A DNA stretch of 64,000 bases from Shewanella hanedai (GTDB taxonomy: Bacteria > Pseudomonadota > Gammaproteobacteria > Enterobacterales > Shewanellaceae). This document shows positions 9,911-17,908 of this stretch, piece after piece (the first letter of the stretch is position 1; every line of letters starts with the position of its first letter). A program made the translations under genes and the position numbers. Under the pieces are notes generated by a model. That model ran no database searches. It had not been told where the DNA came from and saw only the letters and a list, made by a program, of their open reading frames with translations. The stretch covers positions 62,001 to 126,000 of the forward strand of contig NZ_VKGK01000012.1 of the NCBI RefSeq assembly GCF_007197645.1, given 5' to 3'.

Positions 9911-10519
9911 ATGGAACATTATATAAGTTTGCTAATTCGCTCTATTTTTATCGAGAACATGGCACTCTCTTTCTTCCTAGGGATGTGTACGTTCCTAGCG
10001 GTTTCAAAGAAAGTGACCACGGCGATGGGGCTAGGTATTGCAGTTGTTGTTGTATTGGCGATATCTGTACCTGTTAACCAGATCATCTATCAAGGGCTTT
10101 TAGCTCCAGGTGCTTTGGCTTGGGCTGGTCTTCCTGATGCTGATTTGAGCTTCTTGAAATTTATTACCTTCATCGGTGTTATTGCTGCATTGGTACAGAT
10201 CCTTGAGATGGTGTTGGACAAGTTCTTCCCACCACTTTATAACGCTCTAGGGATCTTCCTTCCACTCATCACCGTTAACTGTGCCATTTTTGGTGCGGTA
10301 TCTTTCATGGTTGAGCGTGACTACAACCTAGCTGAAAGTATGGTATTTGGTGTGGGTTCGGGTCTAGGTTTTGCGTTGGCTATCGTCTTGTTAGCTGGTA
10401 TCCGTGAAAAGCTGAAATATGCTGATGTGCCTGATGGACTTCGTGGCTTAGGTATTACCTTTGTTACTGCTGGTCTTATGGCGCTTGGATTCATGTCGTT
10501 TTCTGGTGTGTCCCTATAA
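9911..10519 (+). CDS. nqrE: Na+-translocating NADH:quinone reductase subunit E
   Basis: 202-residue membrane subunit, homologous to RnfA and to NqrD with inverted topology. The two iron-ligand cysteine regions are [13 protein letters not shown] and [14 protein letters not shown]. Five bases separate it from nqrD and 45 from nqrF. NqrM, encoded at 13.3 kb, is needed to load the iron between NqrD and NqrE in Vibrio. Confidence 0.96.
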   Translation: MEHYISLLIRSIFIENMALSFFLGMCTFLAVSKKVTTAMGLGIAVVVVLAISVPVNQIIYQGLLAPGALAWAGLPDADLSFLKFITFIGVIAALVQILEMVLDKFFPPLYNALGIFLPLITVNCAIFGAVSFMVERDYNLAESMVFGVGSGLGFALAIVLLAGIREKLKYADVPDGLRGLGITFVTAGLMALGFMSFSGVSL

Positions 10520-10564
10520 GCGGGGCCCTCTGGGTTCCTGTTTCGGACTTATAAGGATAAGTTG

Positions 10565-11812
10565 ATGGATATTCTTGAATCTACTCCACTCGAGGTTTAT
10601 CTCGGTGTGAGTATGTTTACTGCAATAGTCTTAGGCTTGGTTTTGGTGATTTTGTTCGCTAAATCTAAGCTTGTAAATAGCGGTGACGTTACAATTGGGA
10701 TTAATGATGATCCTGAAAAAGGGATCAGCTTGCCTGCTGGTGGTAAGTTACTTGGCGCATTAGCTGAGAAAGGTATATTTATATCAAGCGCCTGTGGCGG
10801 CGGTGGTACTTGCGGTCAATGTAAAGTACACGTTAAATCAGGTGGTGGTGATATTCTGCCGACTGAGCTTGGTCATATTAGTAAAGGTGAGGCTCGTGAG
10901 GGTTGTCGTTTATCTTGTCAGGTAAACGTGAAAACCAATATGGAAATTGAGCTTGAAGATGAAATCTTCGGTGTGAAGAAGTGGGAATGTACTGTTATCT
11001 CTAACGATAACAAAGCCACCTTCATTAAAGAGCTTAAGTTACAGATCCCTGATGGCGACTCTGTTCCTTTCCGTGCTGGTGGTTATATTCAAATTGAAGC
11101 GCCAGCTCACCACGTAAAATATGCAGATTATGATATTCCTGCAGAATACCGTGGTGATTGGGATCATTTTGGTTTCTTCAAGCTTGAGTCTAAGGTTGAT
11201 GAAGAGACAATCCGTGCATATTCGATGGCGAACTATCCTGAAGAGGAAGGTATCATCATGTTGAACGTGCGTATCGCTTCGCCACCACCACGTGATTTAT
11301 CTTTACCTTGCGGCAAGATGTCTTCATATATCTTCAGCCTAAACGCTGGTGATAAGGTGACAATCTCTGGTCCATTCGGAGAGTTTTTCGCAAAAGATAC
11401 CGATAACGAAATGGTATTTGTCGGCGGTGGTGCTGGTATGGCACCAATGCGTTCACATATCTTCGATCAGCTTAAGCGCCTTCATACAAGTCGTAAGATG
11501 AGTTTCTGGTACGGTGCACGTTCGAAGCGCGAAATGTTCTATGTTGAAGATTTCGATGGCTTAGCGGCTGAGAATGAAAACTTTGATTGGCATGTCGCTC
11601 TTTCAGATCCTCAACCTGAGGATAACTGGGAAGGTAAAACAGGTTTCATTCATAATGTTCTTTATGAAAGCTACCTGCGTGACCATGAAGCCCCTGAAGA
11701 TTGTGAGTACTACATGTGTGGTCCTCCAATGATGAACGCGGCAGTTATCGGCATGCTTAAAGATCTTGGCGTCGAAGATGAAAATATCTTACTCGATGAC
11801 TTCGGTGGCTAA
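10565..11812 (+). CDS. nqrF: Na+-translocating NADH:quinone reductase subunit F
   Basis: 415-residue NADH-oxidising subunit. Order: one membrane anchor (about 11-32), a plant-type [2Fe-2S] domain with ligands Cys77, Cys83, Cys86 ([10 protein letters not shown]) and Cys118, an FAD-binding domain with R-A-Y-S-M, and an NAD-binding domain with [12 protein letters not shown] and the C-terminal [12 protein letters not shown]. All expected residues are present. ATG 10565 follows AAGGATAAG; a TTG at 10562 is possible but weaker. Usual length about 407-410. Confidence 0.97.
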   Translation: MDILESTPLEVYLGVSMFTAIVLGLVLVILFAKSKLVNSGDVTIGINDDPEKGISLPAGGKLLGALAEKGIFISSACGGGGTCGQCKVHVKSGGGDILPTELGHISKGEAREGCRLSCQVNVKTNMEIELEDEIFGVKKWECTVISNDNKATFIKELKLQIPDGDSVPFRAGGYIQIEAPAHHVKYADYDIPAEYRGDWDHFGFFKLESKVDEETIRAYSMANYPEEEGIIMLNVRIASPPPRDLSLPCGKMSSYIFSLNAGDKVTISGPFGEFFAKDTDNEMVFVGGGAGMAPMRSHIFDQLKRLHTSRKMSFWYGARSKREMFYVEDFDGLAAENENFDWHVALSDPQPEDNWEGKTGFIHNVLYESYLRDHEAPEDCEYYMCGPPMMNAAVIGMLKDLGVEDENILLDDFGG

Positions 11813-11860
11813 TCGCTTCTTATAAAGCTAAAATCCGCAGATAGAGTCGTCATCTAGTGT

Positions 11861-11900
11861 GGAAAGTGGAAGTTGATAAGCTCATGCCACTTTCCTTTAT
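11861..11900 (+). terminator. Possible weak terminator/attenuator between nqrF and apbE
   Basis: GGAAAGTGG (11861-11869) pairs with CCACTTTCC (11887-11895), followed by TTTATTA. The loop is long and the T stretch broken, so partial read-through from nqrF into apbE is plausible. Confidence 0.4.
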
Positions 11901-11939
11901 TACTAGATAGTCTTAAGTGGAATATAAGGATTCAGGTCA

Positions 11940-12956
11940 ATGCAAAAGACCTCTGTAAAATGGTTAGCTCTTATCGGGCTAGCCTTTTTCATTTCAGCCT
12001 GTTCTAAACCTGCTGAAATCATCTCCCTTTCCGGTAATACCATGGGAACGACTTACCACATTAAAGTCGTGCCTAATGAGCAGCTTCCGGAGCCTAATTT
12101 ATTACAAGCTGAAATCGATCTTGCCCTTGAAAAGGTCAATGACCAGATGTCGACTTACCGCCCTGATTCAGAGCTATCTCGTTTTAACTCATCGGGTTTT
12201 GAAGAGACAGTTACGGTATCTGCTGATACTGCAACCGTGATAAAAGAAGGTATCCACCTTTATCAAGTGACGGGGGGCGCGTTAGATATTACGTTAGGAC
12301 CCTTAGTGAATTTGTGGGGGTTTGGTCCCGATAAGCGTCCAACTCAAGTCCCATCGAAAGAAGTGATTGCTGAGGCTAAGGCGAGAACAGGGATAGAGTT
12401 TCTTGATGTAGACGGTACTCGTTTGAGTAAAACCAAAGCTGATCTGTATGTTGACCTTTCATCCATTGCCAAAGGTTTTGGTGTTGATGTGGTTGCTGGG
12501 ATACTGAATAAGTACAATGTTGCCGGCTATCTCGTTGAAATAGGCGGTGAGCTTAGTGTTTTCGGTTATAAGATGGATGGCTCAGCTTGGCGAGTTGCCA
12601 TAGAACAGCCTGATGTTGATGACCGTGAGGTGCAACAAGTGATCGCACCTGGTGATATGGCGATTGCAACCTCAGGAGATTACCGAAATTATTATGAGGA
12701 AGAAGGGCAACGGTTCTCACATTTAATCGATCCTCGTACAGGCTATCCCATCGATCATAGATTAGCTTCTGTAACAGTGCTTCATAAGCAATGTATGGTT
12801 GCTGATGGATATGCAACCGCCATGATGGTTTTGGGGACAGAAGCTTCATTAGCCCTTGCTCAACGTGAGGGTTTAGCTATTATGCTAATAGAGAAGCAAG
12901 ATGAAGGTTTCAAAGTGTTCTACAGTGACGCTTTTAAACCTTATGTCGAAAACTAA
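11940..12956 (+). CDS. apbE: FAD:protein FMN transferase ApbE (lipoprotein)
   Basis: 338-residue lipoprotein (signal WLALIGLAFFISACSK, lipid-modified Cys near residue 21) exported to the periplasm. ApbE transfers FMN from FAD to the Thr of D-x-x-SGAT motifs, and both targets, NqrB and NqrC, are encoded just upstream. Family landmarks are GNTMGTTYHIKV, YVDLSSIAKGFGVD, VEIGGELSVFG and the metal-binding DGYATAMMVLG near the C-terminus. Its place 127 bases after nqrF is typical for nqr loci. ATG 11940 follows AAGGATTCAGG. Confidence 0.95.
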   Translation: MQKTSVKWLALIGLAFFISACSKPAEIISLSGNTMGTTYHIKVVPNEQLPEPNLLQAEIDLALEKVNDQMSTYRPDSELSRFNSSGFEETVTVSADTATVIKEGIHLYQVTGGALDITLGPLVNLWGFGPDKRPTQVPSKEVIAEAKARTGIEFLDVDGTRLSKTKADLYVDLSSIAKGFGVDVVAGILNKYNVAGYLVEIGGELSVFGYKMDGSAWRVAIEQPDVDDREVQQVIAPGDMAIATSGDYRNYYEEEGQRFSHLIDPRTGYPIDHRLASVTVLHKQCMVADGYATAMMVLGTEASLALAQREGLAIMLIEKQDEGFKVFYSDAFKPYVEN

Positions 12957-12972
12957 TCAGGTAGAATGTTGG

Positions 12973-13236
12973 TATATACCCAAACAACTTCAAGATTCAG
13001 CATGTCGAGAAGTGACAGAGTTCAAGGCATGAAATAGTAGGACTAGTTATTCTAATTCAATATTTCATAACACAGAAAAATGTAGCTTCTCGCCATGCCC
13101 TTCGGGAGTGCCCGTAGAATCCCTGCACTGCGTTAGTGATATCGACAAGGGAATGACCATTATCCTCAATCACTGCCTTGTTCAGCTATCCTACGGGAGC
13201 TCTGAAACGAGTATCTTAAGGTAGCTTGGGTATACG
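12973..13236. repeat. Palindromic MITE-like repeat element between apbE and nqrM
   Basis: About 260 bases bounded by imperfect terminal inverted repeats: 12975-12998 against the complement of 13211-13234, 19 of 24 positions identical, both starting TATACCCAA. A second nested inverted repeat pairs 13002-13018 with 13081-13097 (around CGAGAAG / CTTCTCG). There is no coding frame, so it cannot move by itself. The end sequence resembles a dispersed repeat I remember from Shewanella and related genomes. No clear target-site duplication was found beyond a possible TA. Confidence 0.7.
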
Positions 13237-13296
13237 TCTAGTGCAAGCTTACTCTTGCACACAGGCTTTGATGATATAACGCTATAGTTGGAGTTT

Positions 13297-13524
13297 ATGA
13301 TGAGTACTTTTATTGCGGCTTTTGTTGTTTTACTGCTGTTTTTTCTTTTGATGTCTATAGGTTACATTGTTAAACGTACTGCGGTGGCAGGAAGTTGTGG
13401 TGGATTAGGCACTTTGGGTATTGAAAAAGCATGTGATTGTGATGATCCGTGTGATAACCGCAAAGCTAAAATGGCTGCTGAAGAGGCAAGACGTGAAAAG
13501 CTAGAGAAGAACCGTATTCTTTAA
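13297..13524 (+). CDS. nqrM: NqrM, iron-centre maturation factor of Na+-NQR (DUF539)
   Basis: 75-residue protein with one N-terminal membrane helix (about 4-25), then SCGGLG, and a cysteine cluster EKACDCDDPCD. NqrM is needed in Vibrio to deliver iron to the NqrD/NqrE centre. The pattern of four conserved cysteines and the helix fit that family closely. ATG 13297 or ATG 13300 could be the start; GGAG at 13290-13293 favours 13300 by spacing. It completes the nqrABCDEF-apbE-nqrM set but is separated from apbE by a repeat element. Confidence 0.92.
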   Translation: MMSTFIAAFVVLLLFFLLMSIGYIVKRTAVAGSCGGLGTLGIEKACDCDDPCDNRKAKMAAEEARREKLEKNRIL

Positions 13525-13556
13525 GGTTACTTCTTTGATGAAGATTAGCGTTAAAT

Positions 13557-13585
13557 AGGGCATGACTAGCGTCATGTCCTTTTTT
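13557..13585 (+). terminator. Rho-independent terminator after nqrM
   Basis: AGGGCATGAC / GTCATGTCC stem with a 4-base loop followed by six T. It marks the end of the nqr-apbE-nqrM region. Confidence 0.85.
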
Positions 13586-13840
13586 GTGTCCGGAACACTT
13601 ATGCCGTATCCCATGGATGGATTAGAGGAGGTATTTGTGTCTAAAGACCTACGTAAAGTTACCTGGATATAAATTTGTTTTGTGGGCTGTTCAAAAAGAT
13701 TTGCTGTACAGATTTACAATTTTTCTTGTTACTCCCTCTTTTCCTGCTTTTCTGTCAACTATACTAAAAATCTCAAGTAGTAATGTATTTGTCGATTACT
13801 TCATTCACCTATCTAGTTAACTCACTATGAAAGTTCCCAT
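13586..13840. other. Intergenic region before the diguanylate cyclase
   Basis: About 255 AT-rich bases. A 61-codon frame at 13635-13820 has no recognisable domain and unusual composition and is not called as a gene. Probably holds the promoter of the GGDEF gene. Confidence 0.4.
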
Positions 13841-14827
13841 ATGACTAATGAGCCGGAAGCTGTTTTAGAATCAATAGTGCAAATGACTGAGCGGTGTCAA
13901 CTTGATTCGTTGGCGGAAAGCTTAGTATCAACGGTGAGGGAGATGGTCAATGTTGAGCAGGTTGAGATCTTAAAAGTGGATAGTCATCTTGAACCTGATG
14001 AGGTAATTAATAACCTAATTACTTTGAGCGCTGAGTCTGCTGCTGACGTTTTAGTCGAATGCTTAAAGAGTTGCTCAACGGTGAAGCTCTCTTCGGGAGT
14101 ATTTGAGCAAATCGCTATTCCTATTTTACTAAAAGATGCCGTTGTCATGATCTTGTGGATCACGAGTGAGCATTTTTCAGCTCAAGATGTTCAGATGCTT
14201 AAGGGGTTTTCTAAAGTCTATGAGAATTTCCTATCCATTGTCATTGAGAGTGAAACAGATCCTCTTACCGGACTTCTTAATCGAAAAGCCTTCCTGCCAC
14301 GCTTGATTAAAGTTGCTAGGTTGATAAAAGAGGAGTTAGATGATTATGCTGTAACTCCTCAAGAATCAGCACTTAGTTCAAAGCGTTATTGGTTGTGTAT
14401 TTTTGATATCGATAAATTTAAGGTGATCAATGATACTTTCGGCCATTTATATGGAGACGAGATTCTCATCGATTTTGTTAAGATGATGAAAGCAACGTTT
14501 TCCGAGTTAGATAGTATGTTTAGGTTTGGTGGTGATGAATTTGTCATCATTATGTCGAAACGGAACAAGGCAGAAATGATGAAATTGTGTGAGGAATTTT
14601 CACATAAACTGTCAATTCATCATGGTAAGGAAGTGCAGGTGACCATCTCTATGGGGATTATTGAAATTAACAGTGTCGAAGAGTCTAGTGAGTTGCTAAT
14701 GAAGGCTGATAAAGCACTTTATTACGTAAAGGAAACTGGTAGAAATAATATTGGTATTTACGAAGATCTGATTCAAGACGGTTCTATTGTTCCACTTAAA
14801 ATAGAGGATGATATAGAGATTTTTTAA
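13841..14827 (+). CDS. Diguanylate cyclase (GGDEF domain)
   Basis: 328 residues. The C-terminal half is a complete GGDEF domain: DPLTGLLNRKAFL, the metal/GTP motif FDIDKFKVINDTFGHLYGD and the signature RFGGDEF at about residues 230-234, so synthesis of cyclic di-GMP from two GTP is expected. The inhibitory RxxD I-site, expected just before the signature, reads SELD, so feedback inhibition through that site is probably lost. The N-terminal 140 residues look like a degenerate GAF-type sensor; no membrane helix or signal peptide is seen. It stands alone between nqrM and the bacterioferritin genes. Confidence 0.92.
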   Translation: MTNEPEAVLESIVQMTERCQLDSLAESLVSTVREMVNVEQVEILKVDSHLEPDEVINNLITLSAESAADVLVECLKSCSTVKLSSGVFEQIAIPILLKDAVVMILWITSEHFSAQDVQMLKGFSKVYENFLSIVIESETDPLTGLLNRKAFLPRLIKVARLIKEELDDYAVTPQESALSSKRYWLCIFDIDKFKVINDTFGHLYGDEILIDFVKMMKATFSELDSMFRFGGDEFVIIMSKRNKAEMMKLCEEFSHKLSIHHGKEVQVTISMGIIEINSVEESSELLMKADKALYYVKETGRNNIGIYEDLIQDGSIVPLKIEDDIEIF

Positions 14828-15225
14828 CTTTATACTTCGTTCATAAACAGCCCCGCCCCATTTTATAGCCTTGCTCTTTAAGCGCATTTAGACATTACCT
14901 ATGAAACCGCACTTTGATACCGATAATGTAAGTTGTCATTTCACATCGATATATTTATTTTCCAGCTAATTCTCTTTTGATCCGACCAAAATCCGTGATG
15001 GATATCGTGGTGAGTAAATTAGAAACCCTAACTTTTCAATGCTTTCGATTAATAATGTGGTTGGTAAACTTAATCTAAATGATAATGCTTCTTCTTTATT
15101 AAATCTTTGATGTATAAGGCTATTTGTCTTTGTGTTTAATATGTATTAGTCTGTTTTATTGATATAGATCAAGTTTACTAATTCCATATTTTTCTTTGCC
15201 AGTGTTTAATTTTGGAGACAACGAG
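14828..15225. other. Intergenic region before the bacterioferritin pair
   Basis: About 400 AT-rich bases with no credible ORF. It contains the weak Fur-box match listed separately and presumably the bfr promoter. Confidence 0.5.
15075..15093. promoter_or_regulatory. Weak candidate Fur box upstream of the bacterioferritin genes
   Basis: The 19 bases around AATGATAATG match the classical Fur palindrome at about 12 of 19 positions, about 130 bases before the first bfr start. Iron control of bacterioferritin is common, but this match is weak. Confidence 0.3.
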
Positions 15226-15696
15226 ATGAAAGGCCAACCTAAGGTTCTCAGTTTGCTTAATAAGGTACTCACCTTTGAGCTGACTGCAATAAATCAGTAC
15301 TTCCTCCATGCCAGAATGTTTAAAAACTGGGGGCTAGACGGACTTGATAAAGCAGAATATAAGAAATCAATCCAAGACATGAAGCATGCTGATAAGTTGA
15401 TCGAGAGAGTCTTGTTTCTGGAAGGACTCCCTAATTTACAAATGCTGCTTAAATTACGCATTGGTGAGCACTGTGAAGAGATGCTGGCCTGCGACAAAGA
15501 GATGCTAGAGGAAGAGTTGGTTGTGCTTCGTGAAGCGATTGAGCTTTGTGAAACTGAGCGTGATTACGTCAGCCGAGATATTCTTGAAGATATTTTGGAA
15601 GATGAAGAGGAACATTTAGATTGGCTTGAGTCGCAACAAGAGTTGATTGGACTTACAGGTATCCAAAATTTCTTACAAACAAAAATGGGCGAATAA
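15226..15696 (+). CDS. bfr: Bacterioferritin subunit, heme-binding type with degenerate ferroxidase site
   Basis: 156-residue four-helix subunit that assembles into a 24-mer iron-storage shell. Met52, the axial ligand of the inter-subunit heme in E. coli Bfr, is present (QDMKHAD). The di-iron ferroxidase set is altered: Glu18, His54, Glu127 and His130 remain, but position 51 is Asp and position 94 is Leu where Glu is expected. This subunit therefore probably binds heme but oxidises iron poorly alone. ATG 15226 follows TGGAGACAACG; the upstream in-frame GTG at 15196 is not supported by homology. The partner subunit starts nine bases downstream. Confidence 0.93.
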   Translation: MKGQPKVLSLLNKVLTFELTAINQYFLHARMFKNWGLDGLDKAEYKKSIQDMKHADKLIERVLFLEGLPNLQMLLKLRIGEHCEEMLACDKEMLEEELVVLREAIELCETERDYVSRDILEDILEDEEEHLDWLESQQELIGLTGIQNFLQTKMGE

Positions 15697-15705
15697 GAGG
15701 CTAGT

Positions 15706-16173
15706 ATGAAAGGTAATCAAGAAGTTATCGACACACTCAATCAGTTGCTCACAGGTGAGCTCTCGGCGATGGATCAATATTTTGTCCATGGATTGATGTA
15801 TGAAGATTGGGGATTGAACGAGCTACATGTACGTATTTCCCACGAATCAGATGATGAACGTGTACATGCCGGAAAACTGGTTCAACGTATTTTATTTTTG
15901 GAGGGTACTCCGGATGTTGCAAGCCGTGAAGCACTCAATATCGGTAAAAATACACAAGAGATGCTGCAAAACGATCTCAACTATGAATATCAAGTCGCCG
16001 ATAACCTTCGCAAGGCGATAGCACTATGTGAAGAGAAGAAAGATTATCAGACCAGAGAGATCCTAGAGGTCTTACTCGATGAGACAGAATCCGATCATAT
16101 GCATTGGCTTGAAAAGCAGTTAGGTTTGATTAGTAAAGTTGGATTGCAAAATTATCTACAGTCAAAAATGTAA
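15706..16173 (+). CDS. bfr: Bacterioferritin subunit, ferroxidase type lacking the heme Met
   Basis: 155-residue bacterioferritin. It retains the ferroxidase ligands Glu18, Glu51, His54 and Glu94 and the C-terminal E-x-x-H (shifted by one residue to 128/131), but position 52 is Arg in place of the heme-binding Met. It is thus the mirror image of the preceding subunit. In Neisseria, Pseudomonas and Magnetospirillum such pairs form mixed shells in which one chain brings heme and the other the ferroxidase centre; the same is inferred here. Nine bases separate the genes (AGGCT upstream), so co-translation in an operon is likely. Confidence 0.94.
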   Translation: MKGNQEVIDTLNQLLTGELSAMDQYFVHGLMYEDWGLNELHVRISHESDDERVHAGKLVQRILFLEGTPDVASREALNIGKNTQEMLQNDLNYEYQVADNLRKAIALCEEKKDYQTREILEVLLDETESDHMHWLEKQLGLISKVGLQNYLQSKM

Positions 16174-16197
16174 CTGTTAATATAATATTTAAAAATG

Positions 16198-16226
16198 AAG
16201 CCTAGTTTTTAACTGGGCTTTTTTAT
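16198..16226 (+). terminator. Terminator after the bacterioferritin pair
   Basis: AAGCCTAG / CTGGGCTT stem (one G-T pair), short loop, then six T. Confidence 0.75.
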
Positions 16227-16378
16227 GAAAGATATTATGACCTATTAATCCTTGTAACAGTAATAATGTTCTGCTCGATACAAATCGATGCAATATTGTA
16301 CAAATAAGTCATTCTTCATACAGCTTGAGTTCAGTCAAATCCTTTATTCTAAATGAGTAGCATTGTGGGAGGATTGAT

Positions 16379-16567
16379 ATGAACACAACCAAGCAAATAG
16401 AGTTAATGCCAGATAGCTTTGGTGAGCAAATCTCAAATCTGCAATTGCGGATAAAGTCACTCGAGTCTGAGTTGGTCAAAGCAAAACATCAGTTATCAAA
16501 CTCGAATAGCTGTGAAACCATTGCCCTAACCGAAGATGAGATTAATATGATCTATGCGCAGTTTTAA
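16379..16567 (+). CDS. Small coiled-coil protein, unknown function
   Basis: 62 residues, not recognised. The middle (residues 17-42) is a heptad-like helix (ISNLQLRIKSLESELVKAKHQL), followed by an acidic tail ending EDEINMIYAQF. No signal peptide or membrane segment. A strong GGGAGG at 16368-16373 precedes the ATG at the proper distance, which supports a real gene. It lies between bfr and dinB, with no shared transcript evident. SlyX-like small coiled-coil proteins look superficially similar, but the C-terminus differs. Confidence 0.6.
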   Translation: MNTTKQIELMPDSFGEQISNLQLRIKSLESELVKAKHQLSNSNSCETIALTEDEINMIYAQF

Positions 16568-16693
16568 GCTTTTTCTCCCTTTGTTATTGGTGGTCAGGCG
16601 TAAATAGTCTTTACGTTTTCAGCTGTTCCTCACTGTTATCTGTGAGTCAGCGATCTTGCTTTCATTTCTACTTTCAGGTGACAATAACTTGAG

Positions 16694-16713
16694 TACTGTT
16701 TAAATATACAGTA
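16694..16713. promoter_or_regulatory. LexA (SOS) box of dinB
   Basis: TACTGT-N8-ACAGTA: the canonical CTGT (16696-16699), eight AT-rich bases, ACAG (16708-16711), with matching flanking TA. It lies 70 bases before the dinB start, so LexA repression and DNA-damage induction are expected. Confidence 0.93.
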
Positions 16714-16782
16714 TCTTGATTGAAAGAGATAAATTGGTGTGCTCGTGTGTGAGTGACACTCAAATTAAGAAATTAGCTAACC

Positions 16783-17865
16783 GTGAAAAAAATTATTCAT
16801 ATCGATATGGATTGTTATTTTGCCGCCGTGGAAATGCGAGATTTCCCCGAACTGAGAGGCAAACCGATTGCTGTGGGAGGACGTAGTGATCGTCGTGGGG
16901 TGATCAGTACTTGTAACTACGAAGCTCGCGTTTTTGGCGTACGTTCAGCAATGGCTTCCGGCTATGCATTAAAACTGTGTCCGGACTTAATATTAGTTCC
17001 CGGACGCATGTCAGTTTACAAGGAGGTATCAAACCAGATCCGTGAGGTTTTTGCTCGCTATACCGACTTAATAGAACCCCTTTCTCTCGATGAAGCCTAT
17101 TTAGATGTCAGTGATTGCGCTCAATGTCAGGGTTCGGCTACGCGTATTGCTGAAGCGATTCGGAAAGAGATATTCGAGCTAACAGGATTAACGGCTTCAG
17201 CTGGTATTGCCCCCGTGAAGTTTCTCGCCAAAGTCGCCTCCGATCTTAATAAACCCAATGGACAATATGTGATAACACCAGAGATGATAGCCCCTTTCGT
17301 AAAAACCTTACCTTTAACTAAAATTCCTGGAGTCGGTAAGGTAACAGGTAAAAAACTTGAAGATATTGGGCTCGTGACTTGTGGTGATTTACAGGATTAT
17401 CCGAAAGATGAGCTGATAGCACGTTTTGGCAAGTTTGGTGCCGTCTTAATCGAACGAGCTCAAGGCATCGATTTACGTGAAATTAGCTCTCACAGAGAAA
17501 GAAAGTCGGTTGGAGTTGAAACAACGCTACCTAAAGACATCTACACATTGGAGCAATGCCAAGGCGTGATGCCACAACTTCTGCAAGAGCTTTCGACACG
17601 TATTCATAGAAGTGCCAAAGAGAGAAAGATACATAAACAAGTGGTGAAGCTTAAGTTTAATGACTTTAAGCAGACCACCATCGAGCACAGAAGTGATGAG
17701 GTGTCGGTGAAACTGTTTTATGATCTTTTGGTTCAAGCATTGGAGCGACAAGAGGGGAGGGGAATACGTTTGCTGGGAGTGTCTGTTGGATTAGCGACTC
17801 AAGCAGAGGTTGAAAAAACGGAAAAAAGCGAAGCTAGCATATCTCAGCTGGATCTGGGCTTTTAG
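16783..17865 (+). CDS. dinB: DNA polymerase IV (Y family)
   Basis: 360-residue error-prone translesion polymerase. Catalytic acidic residues are seen as Asp8 in [12 protein letters not shown] and Asp103-Glu104 in [10 protein letters not shown]; the helix-hairpin-helix region [17 protein letters not shown] follows, and the little-finger domain ends in QLDLGF, a standard sliding-clamp binding motif at the very C-terminus. Start is GTG 16783 ([10 protein letters not shown] as in other DinB). A perfect LexA box upstream indicates SOS control. Convergent to pepD. Confidence 0.97.
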   Translation: MKKIIHIDMDCYFAAVEMRDFPELRGKPIAVGGRSDRRGVISTCNYEARVFGVRSAMASGYALKLCPDLILVPGRMSVYKEVSNQIREVFARYTDLIEPLSLDEAYLDVSDCAQCQGSATRIAEAIRKEIFELTGLTASAGIAPVKFLAKVASDLNKPNGQYVITPEMIAPFVKTLPLTKIPGVGKVTGKKLEDIGLVTCGDLQDYPKDELIARFGKFGAVLIERAQGIDLREISSHRERKSVGVETTLPKDIYTLEQCQGVMPQLLQELSTRIHRSAKERKIHKQVVKLKFNDFKQTTIEHRSDEVSVKLFYDLLVQALERQEGRGIRLLGVSVGLATQAEVEKTEKSEASISQLDLGF

Positions 17866-17869
17866 AATA

Positions 17870-17897
17870 AGACCTTAGGTGTTACAGCCTAAGGTCT
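17870..17897. terminator. Convergent terminator between dinB and pepD
   Basis: Perfect inverted repeat AGACCTTAGG (17870-17879) / CCTAAGGTCT (17888-17897) between the two convergent genes. The T stretch is poor on either side, so efficiency is uncertain. Confidence 0.55.
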
Positions 17898-17908
17898 AGA
17901 GGTATTGT

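Noticed and set aside
12973..13236. Remnant of an IS element between apbE and nqrM
   Set aside because: No transposase fragment in any frame; nested palindromes fit a small non-autonomous repeat.
13635..13820. 61-codon plus-strand ORF between nqrM and the GGDEF gene
   Set aside because: Composition is hydrophobic/aromatic without a coherent domain or signal; AT-rich intergenic DNA explains it. No family recognised.
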